From NBML01 sp029939535 (GTDB lineage: Bacteria > Desulfobacterota > Desulfobacteria > Desulfobacterales > Desulfobacteraceae): a stretch of DNA of 15,051 bases. The translations under genes were made by a program, and so were the position numbers. Below the pieces are notes generated by a model, which was not told the DNA's origin, did not search any database, and saw nothing but the letters and a program-made list of their open reading frames with translations. Shown piece by piece: positions 6,581 to 15,020 of this stretch; the stretch's first letter is position 1, and each line of letters opens with the position of its first letter. The DNA lies in NCBI GenBank assembly GCA_029939535.1, contig JAOZST010000084.1, forward strand, positions 1 through 15,051. Reading direction: 5' to 3'.

Positions 6581-7831
6581 TCAGACTTTCCCAAGGGCCT
6601 GCTCAATATCATAGCAGATATCATCAATATGTTCGATGCCTGTGGAGAACCGAAGCAGACAGGGATCAGCCAGTTTATTTTTTAAATCCTCGGGAAAGGA
6701 AACATATTGTGAGGAATAGGGATGAATGATAAGGCTCTTGCAATCCCCCAGGTTGGCCAAGTTTAATATCATGGAAAGATTGTCAATGAATTTAAAGCAG
6801 GCATCCTGATCCTGCAACCCAAAGGTCAGCATGGTGCCGAATCCCTTGTCCTTGAATAGTTTCTTTGCCATACCATGGCTTGGATGGTCTTCAAACCCGG
6901 GGAAATTAACCCATTTTACCTTGGGATGTGCCTTTAGAAAGTCAGCAGTCCTGAGGGCATTTTCCATTTGCCGTTCCATTCGTACCCCAAGGGTATTAAG
7001 ACCAATGGCCGTGAGAAATGAATGAAATGGTGCGGGGGTGGTGCCAAAGTTTATATGATGTTCCTTCCACATCCTGTGGAGAAAAGCCAGGTCACCTTTT
7101 TGCTGAACAAAGGGATGAAAATCTTTGAATTTTTCCGTGTGCCAGTCAAAGTTGCCTGCATCAACCACCACACCCCCAAGGGCTGCACCATGGCCGGAAA
7201 AATATTTAGTAGTAGAGTGGAGAACAATATCAGCCCCAAGTTCAATGGGGCGGCAGAGCCAGGGAGATGCCAGGGTGTTGTCCACCAGAAGTGGAATCCC
7301 TTTTTTATGGGCAATGTCTGCAATGGCACCGATATCTGGAATTTCCATTCCAGGGTTTGTAATGGTTTCCATATAGACAAACCTGGTTTTGTCATTGATT
7401 CTGGTTTCAAGCTCTTCCAGGTTCAAGAGGTCAACCAGGGTGACATGGATGTCATATTTTTTAAAAATATTGGTAAACAGACCATAGGTTGACATGAAAA
7501 GGGATTTACTGGCAACAAACTCGTCTCCAGCCCTCAAAAGAGTCATGCAGGAATTGTTTATGGCTGCCATTCCCGATGAGGTAACCACTGCACCCTTTCC
7601 AGATTCCAGGGTGGCCAGGCTGTTTTCAAGGAATTTGTTGGTGGGGTTGCTCAGGCGCATATAAATATGGTCCTGGCTCTGGCCGGCAAAGGTCTGGCTC
7701 AGGCTTTCTGCGCTGTCGTGATAATGAGCAGAGGACTGGAAAATAGGGGGCAGGGTTGCGCCCTGCCATGGATTATCCTTTACCCCTGTGTGAATTGCCT
7801 TTGTTTCAAATCGATAATCTCTTTTACTCAT
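6581..7831 (-). CDS. metY: O-acetylhomoserine sulfhydrylase (PLP-dependent) MetY
   Basis: This 416-residue enzyme of the Cys/Met-metabolism PLP family makes homocysteine from O-acetylhomoserine and sulfide in the cytoplasm. Visible motifs are the N-terminal FETKAIHTG, YMRLSNPTN at about 57-65, the PLP-phosphate region TSSGMAAI, the PLP-ring Asp in VDNTLASPWLCRP, the Schiff-base lysine K209 in HSTTKYFSGHG, and the C-terminal substrate region CKSLIIHPYSSQY...LLRFSTGIEHIDD. NTLASPW and the long WKEHHINFGTTPAPFHSF segment fit the MetY/Cys25 sulfhydrylase group better than cystathionine synthase, and length agrees. The ATG at 7831 is preceded by AGAGG at about 6 nt. It is the first gene of the metY-metX-metW-methyltransferase operon. 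Direct sulfhydrylation suits a sulfide-rich organism. Use of cysteine-derived substrates cannot be excluded. Confidence 0.95.
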   Translation of the reverse strand: MSKRDYRFETKAIHTGVKDNPWQGATLPPIFQSSAHYHDSAESLSQTFAGQSQDHIYMRLSNPTNKFLENSLATLESGKGAVVTSSGMAAINNSCMTLLRAGDEFVASKSLFMSTYGLFTNIFKKYDIHVTLVDLLNLEELETRINDKTRFVYMETITNPGMEIPDIGAIADIAHKKGIPLLVDNTLASPWLCRPIELGADIVLHSTTKYFSGHGAALGGVVVDAGNFDWHTEKFKDFHPFVQQKGDLAFLHRMWKEHHINFGTTPAPFHSFLTAIGLNTLGVRMERQMENALRTADFLKAHPKVKWVNFPGFEDHPSHGMAKKLFKDKGFGTMLTFGLQDQDACFKFIDNLSMILNLANLGDCKSLIIHPYSSQYVSFPEDLKNKLADPCLLRFSTGIEHIDDICYDIEQALGKV

Positions 7832-8013
7832 ATTGGACCTCTGTTTTTATCAATTGCTGGGAAATAAATTTTAAATATTCGGTATTTTTTTATCAATATG
7901 GATTATAGTATTAGAAAAAAGAATAAAATACCAGAAATTCAATCAAAAAGGATGTTGTCATCCCAAATTTATATAGGATTATATAGAAACGCCGTTTTAA
8001 CAGGAGAATTATC
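7832..8013. promoter_or_regulatory. Divergent promoter region, metY versus the large membrane protein
   Basis: This is an AT-rich 182-bp intergenic region serving two divergent operons. Leftward, a perfect TATAAT occurs at 7907-7902 with only a poor -35. Rightward, TTGTCA (7955-7960) is followed after 19 nt by TATATA (7980-7985), a weak sigma-70 match. A short palindrome, ggatgttgtcatcc (7950-7963), overlaps that -35 and could be a repressor site. The ribosome site AGGAG precedes the ATG at 8014. I see no SAM riboswitch, T-box or MetJ box. Confidence 0.4.
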
Positions 8014-11000
8014 ATGGGCAAAATCAATGGTTTTTTTGGGATTACATTGAAATTATTATGGGTCGTTATTTTCCTTATATTTTTTATTTCGCCCTGTTAT
8101 TCAAAGGAAGTTCCCTATGTTCCTGAAGTGCTTCAACCCTGGGTTGACTGGGTTCTCCATGATAAAGAAGAACAATTGGATTGCATTCCCCAATATAACG
8201 ATGCAGATATTTTTCAATGCGTGTGGCCTTCCGAGCTTGAGGTAGTTTTGAATGACAGGGGGGGAGAATTCAAACAATCCTGGCTGGTACATAAAGAAAC
8301 CTGGGTGGCTTTGCCGGGTAAGGACAATCAATGGCCCGGGAAAGTTCAGGTTGATGGAGAAATGCGGGTCATTATAGAGAAAGATAAGACTCCTGGAATT
8401 AGACTTGATCCTGGATTCCACAGGGTAACCGGTGGCTTTGCCTGGTCCGGCCTGCCCGAAAATCTGCAAATCCCTAGTGGGTCAGCCCTTGTGTCTTTAA
8501 CTGTCAACAATGAAAAAATTGAGTTTCCAAATATTGACGGGTCCGGCCGGTTATGGCTAAAGAGCTTACAATCCAAAGATAAAATTGAGAACCGTCTGAA
8601 AATCGAGAGTTTCAGGCTGATAAAGGATTCAATCCCTGCCCGGGTACTGGTCTATTTTACCCTTGATGTGGCTGGTTCAGCCCGGGAAATCAGGTTGGGG
8701 CCCCGGTACAACCCGGAAAAATTCATCCCTTTTTCATTAAAAAGCCCTTTGCCTGCCAGGTTGGAACAGGATGGTCAAATGGTAATGCAGGTGAGGCCGG
8801 GACAATATAGTATAAGCCTGATGCTGAGGCATACAGGGCCCTTGCAACAGCTTTTGTTCAGCCCGCCTGCAAAAGGTTACTGGCCCAGGCAGGAAATATG
8901 GTCATTTGCTGCACAATCAGACCTGCGACTGGTTGAAATTAAAGGGGTTCAGCCAATTGATCCCCTCCAGGCTTCAGTACCGAAAAACTGGGTAAAATAT
9001 CCTGCCTATCAAATTCTGCCCAATGATTCCATGGAGTTTAAGGAAATAAAGCGGGGCGATCCACATCCGGCACCTGACCAGCTGACTTTGAACAGAAGCC
9101 TCTGGCTGAGGTTTGATGGGTCAGGATATACTATCCAGGACAATATTCAAGGCCGGAAAAATACCAATTGGCGATTGGAAATTGATCCTGTGATTTCCCT
9201 TGGCAGGGTGGCCGTGGATGGAGCTGAGCAATTAATTACCCGTCGTAAAGGATCGGAAAAGACAGGAGTTGAACTTCGTAACGGGGTCTTACACCTGAAG
9301 GCAGACAGCATTTATCAAAGTGGAATTTCCACTCTTCCCGCAACAGGATGGGACCATGATTTTCAGCGGGTTAAAGCAAAGCTGTATCTACCACCTGGCT
9401 GGAAACTTCTAAATGCCACTGGTATTGATAATATTTCCCGCACCTGGGTTAAACAATGGACCCTGCTGGATTTTTTTGCTGTTCTTATTTTTACCATTGC
9501 CCTTGCCAGACTCTTTTCAAAATCTCTGGCCGGACTTGCTTTTTTGACCCTGGTTTTAACCTATCATGACCCGGGTGCTCCGCGCTTTGTCTGGCTGGCC
9601 CTGTTGATTGGTTTTGCATTGCTCAAACACCTGCCCAGCGGGAAATTGAAAAAGGCAGTTAAGCTCTACCATGGTATTGTCGCTTTGTCCCTTGTGGTAA
9701 TTGTGATCCCCTATGCAGTTCAGGCCCTGAGGATAGGGATCTATCCCCAGCTGGCAAGGCCATTTGCTTCAATGAACCAGTATTCCTCCCATGGATCATC
9801 CTCCCCGACCCGGTCTCCTCAAATGGATATGGTTCAGGAAAATAATATGGTACTGGAAATGCAATCCAAACCAATGGCAAAAAAGAAAGATATTCGATCA
9901 AAGGTGCAGACCTCAAGTGCAGGTCCTTTCTACTATGATTCCCAGGTTATGCAGCATGATCCCAAGGCCCTTACCCAGACAGGACCTGGCATACCCAAAT
10001 GGCTTCCCTTTGAGACCATTGATTTCAGCTGGTCAGGGCCGGTGACCCGGGATCAGATGGTTTTATTTACCCTTATCGGCCCTGGAATAAATCTGATCCT
10101 GGCTTTTGTCCGGGTCTTTTTTGTTTTTTTCCTGGCCCTTGGCATGTTTGGGTTCCCATACAGGCCAGGGAAGGGATTTACCATCACAGGCCTGAAAGCC
10201 TTAAAAATATTTTCACTCCTGTTCCTTTTTGTTTTGACCCCGGTTCTGGCCCAAACCAGTGAAATTCCTTCCCAACAAATGCTGAATACACTGGAGGAAA
10301 GACTACTAGAAAAAGATGAATGCTTTCCTTTATGTTCAAATATTTCAAATGTTTTTATAAGGATCAGCCATGAACTGCTTTCAATGGATGTCCATGTGGA
10401 TGCACAAATTGATACTGCAATTCCTGTCCCAGGCCATGTAAAACAATGGCTGCCAAAGAAAGTGATGATTGACAACGCCCAGGCCCAGGGGCTCCTAAGG
10501 AAGAAAAACTATTTATGGATGCTGATTCCGGCAGGCAGGCATGTTGTTACGCTTAGCGGTCCCATTGGAAAACAGAATATGCTGCAGCTCCCATTTCTTT
10601 TAAAGCCCCATAAGGTTAGCATCAAAGCAGATGGATGGTCTGTAGAAGGAGTAAAACCTGACAACAGCATTAATACTCAATTGCAGTTTAGACGGATTAC
10701 GGAAAAAGATGATAAACAGCCGGAAATTATGGAAACCGGTATCCTTCCCCCATTTGTACTGGTTGAACGAAATATTCTTTTGGGTCTTGTCTGGAAAATT
10801 CAAACAAAGATTCAACGCTCAAGCCCCACAGGAGCAGGTGTGGTTTTGGACATTCCTCTTTTGCCGGGGGAATCAGTTACAACCAAGGGTATTCGGGTTG
10901 TGGAAGGAAATGCCAAAATCAGCCTGGGTGCTGACCAGACCCATCTTTTCTGGGAATCCTTTTTAGAACCAAGTGACCAGATTCTGCTGGAACATAAAAA

Positions 11001-12120
11001 AACAAATACCTGGACAGAGATCTGGAAGGTGGATGTAAGCTCTATCTTCCATCTGGAGTATGAAGGTATTCCAATAATCCTGCATAAAACAGGAAACCGC
11101 TGGTATCCCACATGGCATCCATGGCCAGGAGAGGCCATAACCCTGAAGGTTTCAAGGCCCCCTGGGATTGAGGGAAAGACCCTGACCATTGAAAAAAGTC
11201 TTCTTGAGTTGCGTCCTGGTCGGAAAATCACGTCTGCAAAGATGGCTCTTGCCATTAAAAGCTCCCAGGGCGGACACCATACCATTGCCCTGCCTTTAAA
11301 TGCCAAATTGCAGGAAGTAAAAATAAAGGGTAAAATTCATCCCATTCGTCAGGAAGGTCAGAGTATAGTGCTTCCTATTATTCCCGGCCAGCAGAACATT
11401 GAGCTTAAATGGATTGAAGAAAAAGGTATGAAAAATCTATACAGGAGCTCCCATGTTGATCTGGGCGCTCCCAGTGTCAATGCAGGTGTTGATATCTATC
11501 TTCCCTCCAACCGCTGGATTTTGTTTCTGGGTGGCGAACACCTGGTTGGGCCTGCCGTCCTTTTCTGGTCCATAATAATTATCCTGGTGATTGTTGCCTG
11601 GGGGCTATCTAAAACCAATTTTGCTCAGCTCAGGATGCATCAATGGTTTTTTTTAGGCATTGGTATATCCATGAGTAACCTGGCTGCGGGCCTTGTTGTT
11701 GTGGGCTGGTTAATCGCCCTGGACCTGAAAAACAAGGCAGAAAACCTTAAGGGGTTTAGGTATGATTTAATTCAGATAGGTATAGGGATTTTGACCATTG
11801 CAGCCATGGGTTCACTGTTTTTTTCCGTTTCCCATGGGCTTCTGGGTCATCCTGACATGAACATAGCGGGCAATGGGTCCAATGGCAGTCTTTTGCGATG
11901 GTATCAGGATGTCAGTAATCCAATTCTTCCCCGGGCTTGGGTATTTTCAATTCCCATGGTGATTTACAGGGCTGCCATGCTGGCCTGGGCCCTGTGGCTG
12001 TCATTCTGGCTTTTGGGGACTCTAAAGTGGGGATGGAAACAATTTATAACACCAGTAATCTGGTATGGTCTTTCATTTAAAATCAAAAGGAAACAAAAAT
12101 ACAAAAAGGAGGAAAAATGA
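8014..12120 (+). CDS. Large multi-spanning membrane protein of unknown function, duplicated periplasmic module
   Basis: This 1368-residue protein has no function that I recognise. It opens with a signal sequence (residues 1-30, ending SPCYSKE), then a long beta-rich exported domain (about 31-480) that begins PEVLQPWVDWVLHDKEEQLDC. Next come four hydrophobic helices (about 484-573), a low-complexity Ser/Met/Gln linker (about 585-660), more hydrophobic segments (about 680-746), a second large exported beta-rich domain (about 750-1170), and about four helices (1175-1337) with a Lys-rich cytoplasmic end. The second exported domain seems to repeat the start of the first: a Cys pair, a Trp-containing PG..-QW segment, then a GxHxV turn. 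The ATG follows AGGAG by 7 nt. It heads the plus-strand cluster, and its stop overlaps the chemoreceptor start. Related large hypothetical proteins are found in other Proteobacteria to my memory, but I cannot give them a name or role. Confidence 0.85.
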   Translation: MGKINGFFGITLKLLWVVIFLIFFISPCYSKEVPYVPEVLQPWVDWVLHDKEEQLDCIPQYNDADIFQCVWPSELEVVLNDRGGEFKQSWLVHKETWVALPGKDNQWPGKVQVDGEMRVIIEKDKTPGIRLDPGFHRVTGGFAWSGLPENLQIPSGSALVSLTVNNEKIEFPNIDGSGRLWLKSLQSKDKIENRLKIESFRLIKDSIPARVLVYFTLDVAGSAREIRLGPRYNPEKFIPFSLKSPLPARLEQDGQMVMQVRPGQYSISLMLRHTGPLQQLLFSPPAKGYWPRQEIWSFAAQSDLRLVEIKGVQPIDPLQASVPKNWVKYPAYQILPNDSMEFKEIKRGDPHPAPDQLTLNRSLWLRFDGSGYTIQDNIQGRKNTNWRLEIDPVISLGRVAVDGAEQLITRRKGSEKTGVELRNGVLHLKADSIYQSGISTLPATGWDHDFQRVKAKLYLPPGWKLLNATGIDNISRTWVKQWTLLDFFAVLIFTIALARLFSKSLAGLAFLTLVLTYHDPGAPRFVWLALLIGFALLKHLPSGKLKKAVKLYHGIVALSLVVIVIPYAVQALRIGIYPQLARPFASMNQYSSHGSSSPTRSPQMDMVQENNMVLEMQSKPMAKKKDIRSKVQTSSAGPFYYDSQVMQHDPKALTQTGPGIPKWLPFETIDFSWSGPVTRDQMVLFTLIGPGINLILAFVRVFFVFFLALGMFGFPYRPGKGFTITGLKALKIFSLLFLFVLTPVLAQTSEIPSQQMLNTLEERLLEKDECFPLCSNISNVFIRISHELLSMDVHVDAQIDTAIPVPGHVKQWLPKKVMIDNAQAQGLLRKKNYLWMLIPAGRHVVTLSGPIGKQNMLQLPFLLKPHKVSIKADGWSVEGVKPDNSINTQLQFRRITEKDDKQPEIMETGILPPFVLVERNILLGLVWKIQTKIQRSSPTGAGVVLDIPLLPGESVTTKGIRVVEGNAKISLGADQTHLFWESFLEPSDQILLEHKKTNTWTEIWKVDVSSIFHLEYEGIPIILHKTGNRWYPTWHPWPGEAITLKVSRPPGIEGKTLTIEKSLLELRPGRKITSAKMALAIKSSQGGHHTIALPLNAKLQEVKIKGKIHPIRQEGQSIVLPIIPGQQNIELKWIEEKGMKNLYRSSHVDLGAPSVNAGVDIYLPSNRWILFLGGEHLVGPAVLFWSIIIILVIVAWGLSKTNFAQLRMHQWFFLGIGISMSNLAAGLVVVGWLIALDLKNKAENLKGFRYDLIQIGIGILTIAAMGSLFFSVSHGLLGHPDMNIAGNGSNGSLLRWYQDVSNPILPRAWVFSIPMVIYRAAMLAWALWLSFWLLGTLKWGWKQFITPVIWYGLSFKIKRKQKYKKEEK

Positions 12121-13826
12121 TTAAACTCAATACGCTCCGGGCTAAACTCATGCTGGGATTTTTGCTTATTGCATCCATTACTATCATTGTCAGCCTGGTC
12201 AGCTATAATGGGATGAAAAACCTGGAGAAAAAATTTATTATGGTTATTGAAGCCGCCCCTTTGATAGAGGCTGCCGTTAATATGGACCTCACTGCAAACA
12301 AGGATATTATTGTTGTGATGAAGCTCATGGCAGCCCTTGATACGGACGAACTGGACATTATATGGAAAGAACATATAGCCAATATCACACAGTTTGATCT
12401 CTATAAAAATGCCATACTCCAGGGCGCCAGCCTGGGATCCAAAATCATTTTTCCGGCAAAGGATGAAAAACTGCGAAAGATTGTTACGGAAACCGGCACC
12501 TTCCATGAAAAGGAATTCAGGCCGGATTTTAAAATTGCCTATGAGCAGATGAAAAAACAATTATCTGCCGAAGACTATGATTATAACCTTTTGGATACCA
12601 TTGATGAAAAAATTATTCAAACTGGAACCGAGCTTACCAAAAAACTGAATCAGGTTATCAAGATTTCCCAGGGCTTGATTCTCCAGGCTGAAAAAGAGGT
12701 TCAAATTGAAAAATCAAGGTCTGGCAACCTGTTATGGGCTGCAACATTGATCGGCATAGCAGTGGCCATACTCCTGGGTATCTTTCTTTCCGGGAAAATT
12801 GCAGGTTCAGTTAAAAAAGCAGCTGACTTTACCCATACCATTGCCAACGGGGATTTTACCGACTCACTTGAAACAGGCCAGAAAGACGAAATAGGTTCCA
12901 TGGTGGGGGCCATGAACAAAATGGTAAAAGGGCTTGCCAATATTTTCAGGGATATTACCACAGGGGTGAGTACATTGAATGAAACTTCCAGTGATCTGTC
13001 AAAAATTTCCCAGGCACTTAAGACCGGGGCAGAGGACATGTCTGAAAGTTCCGGGTCAGTGTCCAAGGCTGCCCAGATCATGTATGACAAGATTTCTGCA
13101 GTTTCGGAAAGTTCTGAATTGTCTTCAGGCAACCTGGATAATGTATCAGCAGCCATGGAGCAAATGACTGCCTCGGTAAATGAAATTGCAAAGAATACCA
13201 ATGAGGCGAAAACTATCACCCAAAAAGCTGTGAATACTGCCCAGAATGCGTCATTAAAGGTAAATGAGCTGGGGGCAGATGCAAAAGAAATTGGCCAGGT
13301 AACCGAAGAGATTTCCGAAATTTCCGGCCAGACAAACCTTCTGGCACTCAATGCCACCATTGAAGCGGCAAGGGCCGGGGAAGCCGGCAAGGGTTTTGCC
13401 GTGGTAGCCAGTGAGATCAAGGACCTGGCAAAGCAGACGGCAGATGCAGCCCAGAACATTGCAGAAAAGATCAGCAGAATTCAGGAATCTTCCACAGGAA
13501 CCGTAGGTAAAATTGAACAGATATCCGGGGTGATCAATGAGGTGGATACCATTGTTTCCTCCATTGCCGGTGCCATTGAAGAGCAATCCATCACCTCAAG
13601 GGAAATTGCCGAAAATATTGCCCAGGCAGCCCATGGGATACATGAAACCAATCAGAATATTGCAGAATCTTCAGAAGCATCAGCCAGGATTGCTGAAGAT
13701 ATTTCCAGTGTAAATGTTAATGCAACAAAGGTGAAAGACTCCAGCCAGGAAGTCAGTGACAATGTAATAAAACTCACTGATTTTGCCGGCAGCCTTAAAA
13801 AGGTACTGGGACAGTTTAAAGTGTGA
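12117..13826 (+). CDS. Methyl-accepting chemotaxis protein
   Basis: This 569-residue chemoreceptor is built as TM1 (about 10-30), an extracytoplasmic helical sensor (about 31-204), TM2 (about 205-226), HAMP (about 227-280, ending DEIGSMVGAMNKMVK) and a long signalling coiled coil. The hairpin tip is canonical: EISGQTNLLALNATIEAARA followed by GEAGKGFAVVASEIKDLAKQ (about 401-440). It would form arrays with CheW and CheA at the inner membrane. No CheR-binding pentapeptide is seen at the C-terminus (it ends KKVLGQFKV). The sensor has no recognisable Cache or PAS signature and reads like a four-helix bundle. AGGAGG precedes the ATG, which shares ATGA with the stop of the large membrane protein, so the two are translationally coupled. 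No che genes are in the window. The ligand is unknown; cooperation with the upstream protein is inferred. Confidence 0.95.
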   Translation: MIKLNTLRAKLMLGFLLIASITIIVSLVSYNGMKNLEKKFIMVIEAAPLIEAAVNMDLTANKDIIVVMKLMAALDTDELDIIWKEHIANITQFDLYKNAILQGASLGSKIIFPAKDEKLRKIVTETGTFHEKEFRPDFKIAYEQMKKQLSAEDYDYNLLDTIDEKIIQTGTELTKKLNQVIKISQGLILQAEKEVQIEKSRSGNLLWAATLIGIAVAILLGIFLSGKIAGSVKKAADFTHTIANGDFTDSLETGQKDEIGSMVGAMNKMVKGLANIFRDITTGVSTLNETSSDLSKISQALKTGAEDMSESSGSVSKAAQIMYDKISAVSESSELSSGNLDNVSAAMEQMTASVNEIAKNTNEAKTITQKAVNTAQNASLKVNELGADAKEIGQVTEEISEISGQTNLLALNATIEAARAGEAGKGFAVVASEIKDLAKQTADAAQNIAEKISRIQESSTGTVGKIEQISGVINEVDTIVSSIAGAIEEQSITSREIAENIAQAAHGIHETNQNIAESSEASARIAEDISSVNVNATKVKDSSQEVSDNVIKLTDFAGSLKKVLGQFKV

Positions 13827-13839
13827 TCAGGATCTGGTT

Positions 13840-14928
13840 TTGAATATTTTAGAATTTTCTCTGGACCGGTTGATTCAAACCTTTGACCAGGATTATGGGA
13901 AAGGCAGGTTCCATGCCAGGGCCCTGTTCCGGGAAATTTTTAAAAACGGGAATAATGATTTTCTTGGGGCAGAGGAATTTTTAAATTCTCCGAAATTTGC
14001 ACTGGCCCTGGATGGAAAGGTCAGGGTAGACCCCGGCCAGGTGGTGCAAACTTTTGATGAAGATAACCTGACCAAATTTATCACCCGGCTTTTTGATGGC
14101 CTTGAGATAGAATCTGTGATTATTCCCATGACCAGCCATAATACCCTTTGCGTTTCCAGCCAGGTGGGGTGCAAAATGGGGTGTAAATTCTGTGAAACCG
14201 GGCGTATGGGGTTCAAGCGTGACCTTGAGACCTTTGAGATCACCGGGCAGTTGTATAATGCCCGCCACGTGCTGGGGAAAAAAATTAAAAATATTGTGTT
14301 CATGGGAATGGGGGAACCCTTTGATAATTTTGCCCATGTCATGGAAGCAGTTCAAATTATGAATGAACAGCAGGGTTTTGACATAGCCCTGGGCCATATC
14401 ACCCTGTCAACCTCTGGTCTGGTTCCGGGTATTGAAAAGCTTGCCAAAATGAAGATGAAAGGTATCAGACTGGCCATTTCCATTAATGCGCCTGATGATA
14501 AAACTCGTGCCCAGATTATGCCCATCAACAATGCCATGCCCCTGGAAATCCTGAAAAAAAGCCTGACTGTCTTTCCCCTTCCCAGGAGGGGAGTTTTTTT
14601 ATTTGAATATATTTTAATCAGAGGACTCAATGATTCTCCATTCCAGGCCGCTTTACTGGCAGACTTTATAGCTTCGTTGCCTGTACGTCTGAATTTGATT
14701 CCCTATAATCCCGTTAAAGGGTTTGATTATGAAAGTCCCAGCGATGGGGAGATGCACAGGTTTGCTGATCTATTGTCAGCCAAAGGAGTTTTTGTGATCA
14801 AGCGCTGGACCAGGGGAAGGTCTGTGTCAGCCGGATGCGGGCAATTGGGCCTCCATGCAAACCCCGGTCATATAGAATCAGGTTATTCAAATCCAGATCA
14901 TGCAGAACCAGGTGCCGTGGCAGACTGA
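13840..14928 (+). CDS. RlmN/Cfr-superfamily radical SAM RNA methyltransferase
   Basis: This 362-residue class A radical SAM methylase family protein has an N-terminal RlmN accessory domain (NILEFSLDRLIQTF...FHARALFREIFKNG). The cluster motif is C111-x3-C115-x2-C118. C104 in TLCVSSQVGC matches the resolving Cys of RlmN, and C333 in SAGCGQLG matches its methyl-carrying Cys. VFMGMGEPFDN and STSGLVP are the SAM-binding signatures. RlmN makes 2-methyladenosine at 23S A2503 and tRNA A37; Cfr modifies C8. Two motifs depart from usual RlmN: CETGRMGF in place of CSTAQQGF-type loops, and SINAP in place of SLHAP, so this may be a divergent paralogue. I chose TTG at 13840, 13 nt after the chemoreceptor stop with AGGA upstream, because homology starts there; a TTG at 13783 lies inside the preceding gene. 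The C-terminus ends in a repeat-derived tail. Confidence 0.85.
   Translation: MNILEFSLDRLIQTFDQDYGKGRFHARALFREIFKNGNNDFLGAEEFLNSPKFALALDGKVRVDPGQVVQTFDEDNLTKFITRLFDGLEIESVIIPMTSHNTLCVSSQVGCKMGCKFCETGRMGFKRDLETFEITGQLYNARHVLGKKIKNIVFMGMGEPFDNFAHVMEAVQIMNEQQGFDIALGHITLSTSGLVPGIEKLAKMKMKGIRLAISINAPDDKTRAQIMPINNAMPLEILKKSLTVFPLPRRGVFLFEYILIRGLNDSPFQAALLADFIASLPVRLNLIPYNPVKGFDYESPSDGEMHRFADLLSAKGVFVIKRWTRGRSVSAGCGQLGLHANPGHIESGYSNPDHAEPGAVAD
14860..14919 (+). repeat. Decayed 30-bp tandem repeat in the 3' end of the radical SAM gene
   Basis: Two adjacent 30-bp units, 14860-14889 and 14890-14919, share most of their first 24 positions and encode NPGHIESGYS and NPDHAEPGAV. They lie after the catalytic CGQLG motif and extend the protein beyond where family members usually end or continue differently. 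Confidence 0.5.
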
Positions 14929-15020
14929 TTTTGCTTTTCATCTATACGGATTTCATCAATTTTTTTTATCCGGATGGTGTCATTGTGGTTTTCATCCGCG
15001 TTTTCATCATTGCTTGACAT
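14898..15020 (-). CDS. Possible small acidic protein, convergent
   Basis: A 40-residue frame starts at ATG 15020 (or TTG 15041) and ends at 14898, overlapping the radical SAM gene tail by 31 bp. It is Asp/Glu/Asn-rich with an IRIKKIDEIRIDEK stretch. No good ribosome site is seen, and a TAA lies in frame at 15050-15048. It could be a real short gene, the frameshifted end of a gene beyond the window, or chance. The 14929-15051 stretch holds nothing else that I can support. Confidence 0.25.
   Translation of the reverse strand: MSSNDENADENHNDTIRIKKIDEIRIDEKQNQSATAPGSA

Noticed and set aside
7832..8013. SAM riboswitch or T-box upstream of metY
   Set aside because: The leader is very AT-rich, without the multi-stem core, kink-turn or T-box sequence and without a terminator helix.
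11964..12560. 198-codon minus-strand frame spanning the junction of the large membrane protein and the receptor
   Set aside because: It covers two well-supported plus-strand genes and their ribosome site; its composition fits a shadow.
12701..13459. 252-codon open frame on the minus strand across the chemoreceptor gene
   Set aside because: It is antisense to the conserved signalling domain, is Ala/Ser-rich as expected from the complement of MCP codons, and shows no recognisable domain or start signal.
13783..13839. Upstream TTG start for the radical SAM gene
   Set aside because: It lies inside the chemoreceptor coding end, adds 19 residues with no family counterpart, and has no ribosome site; TTG 13840 fits the family start.
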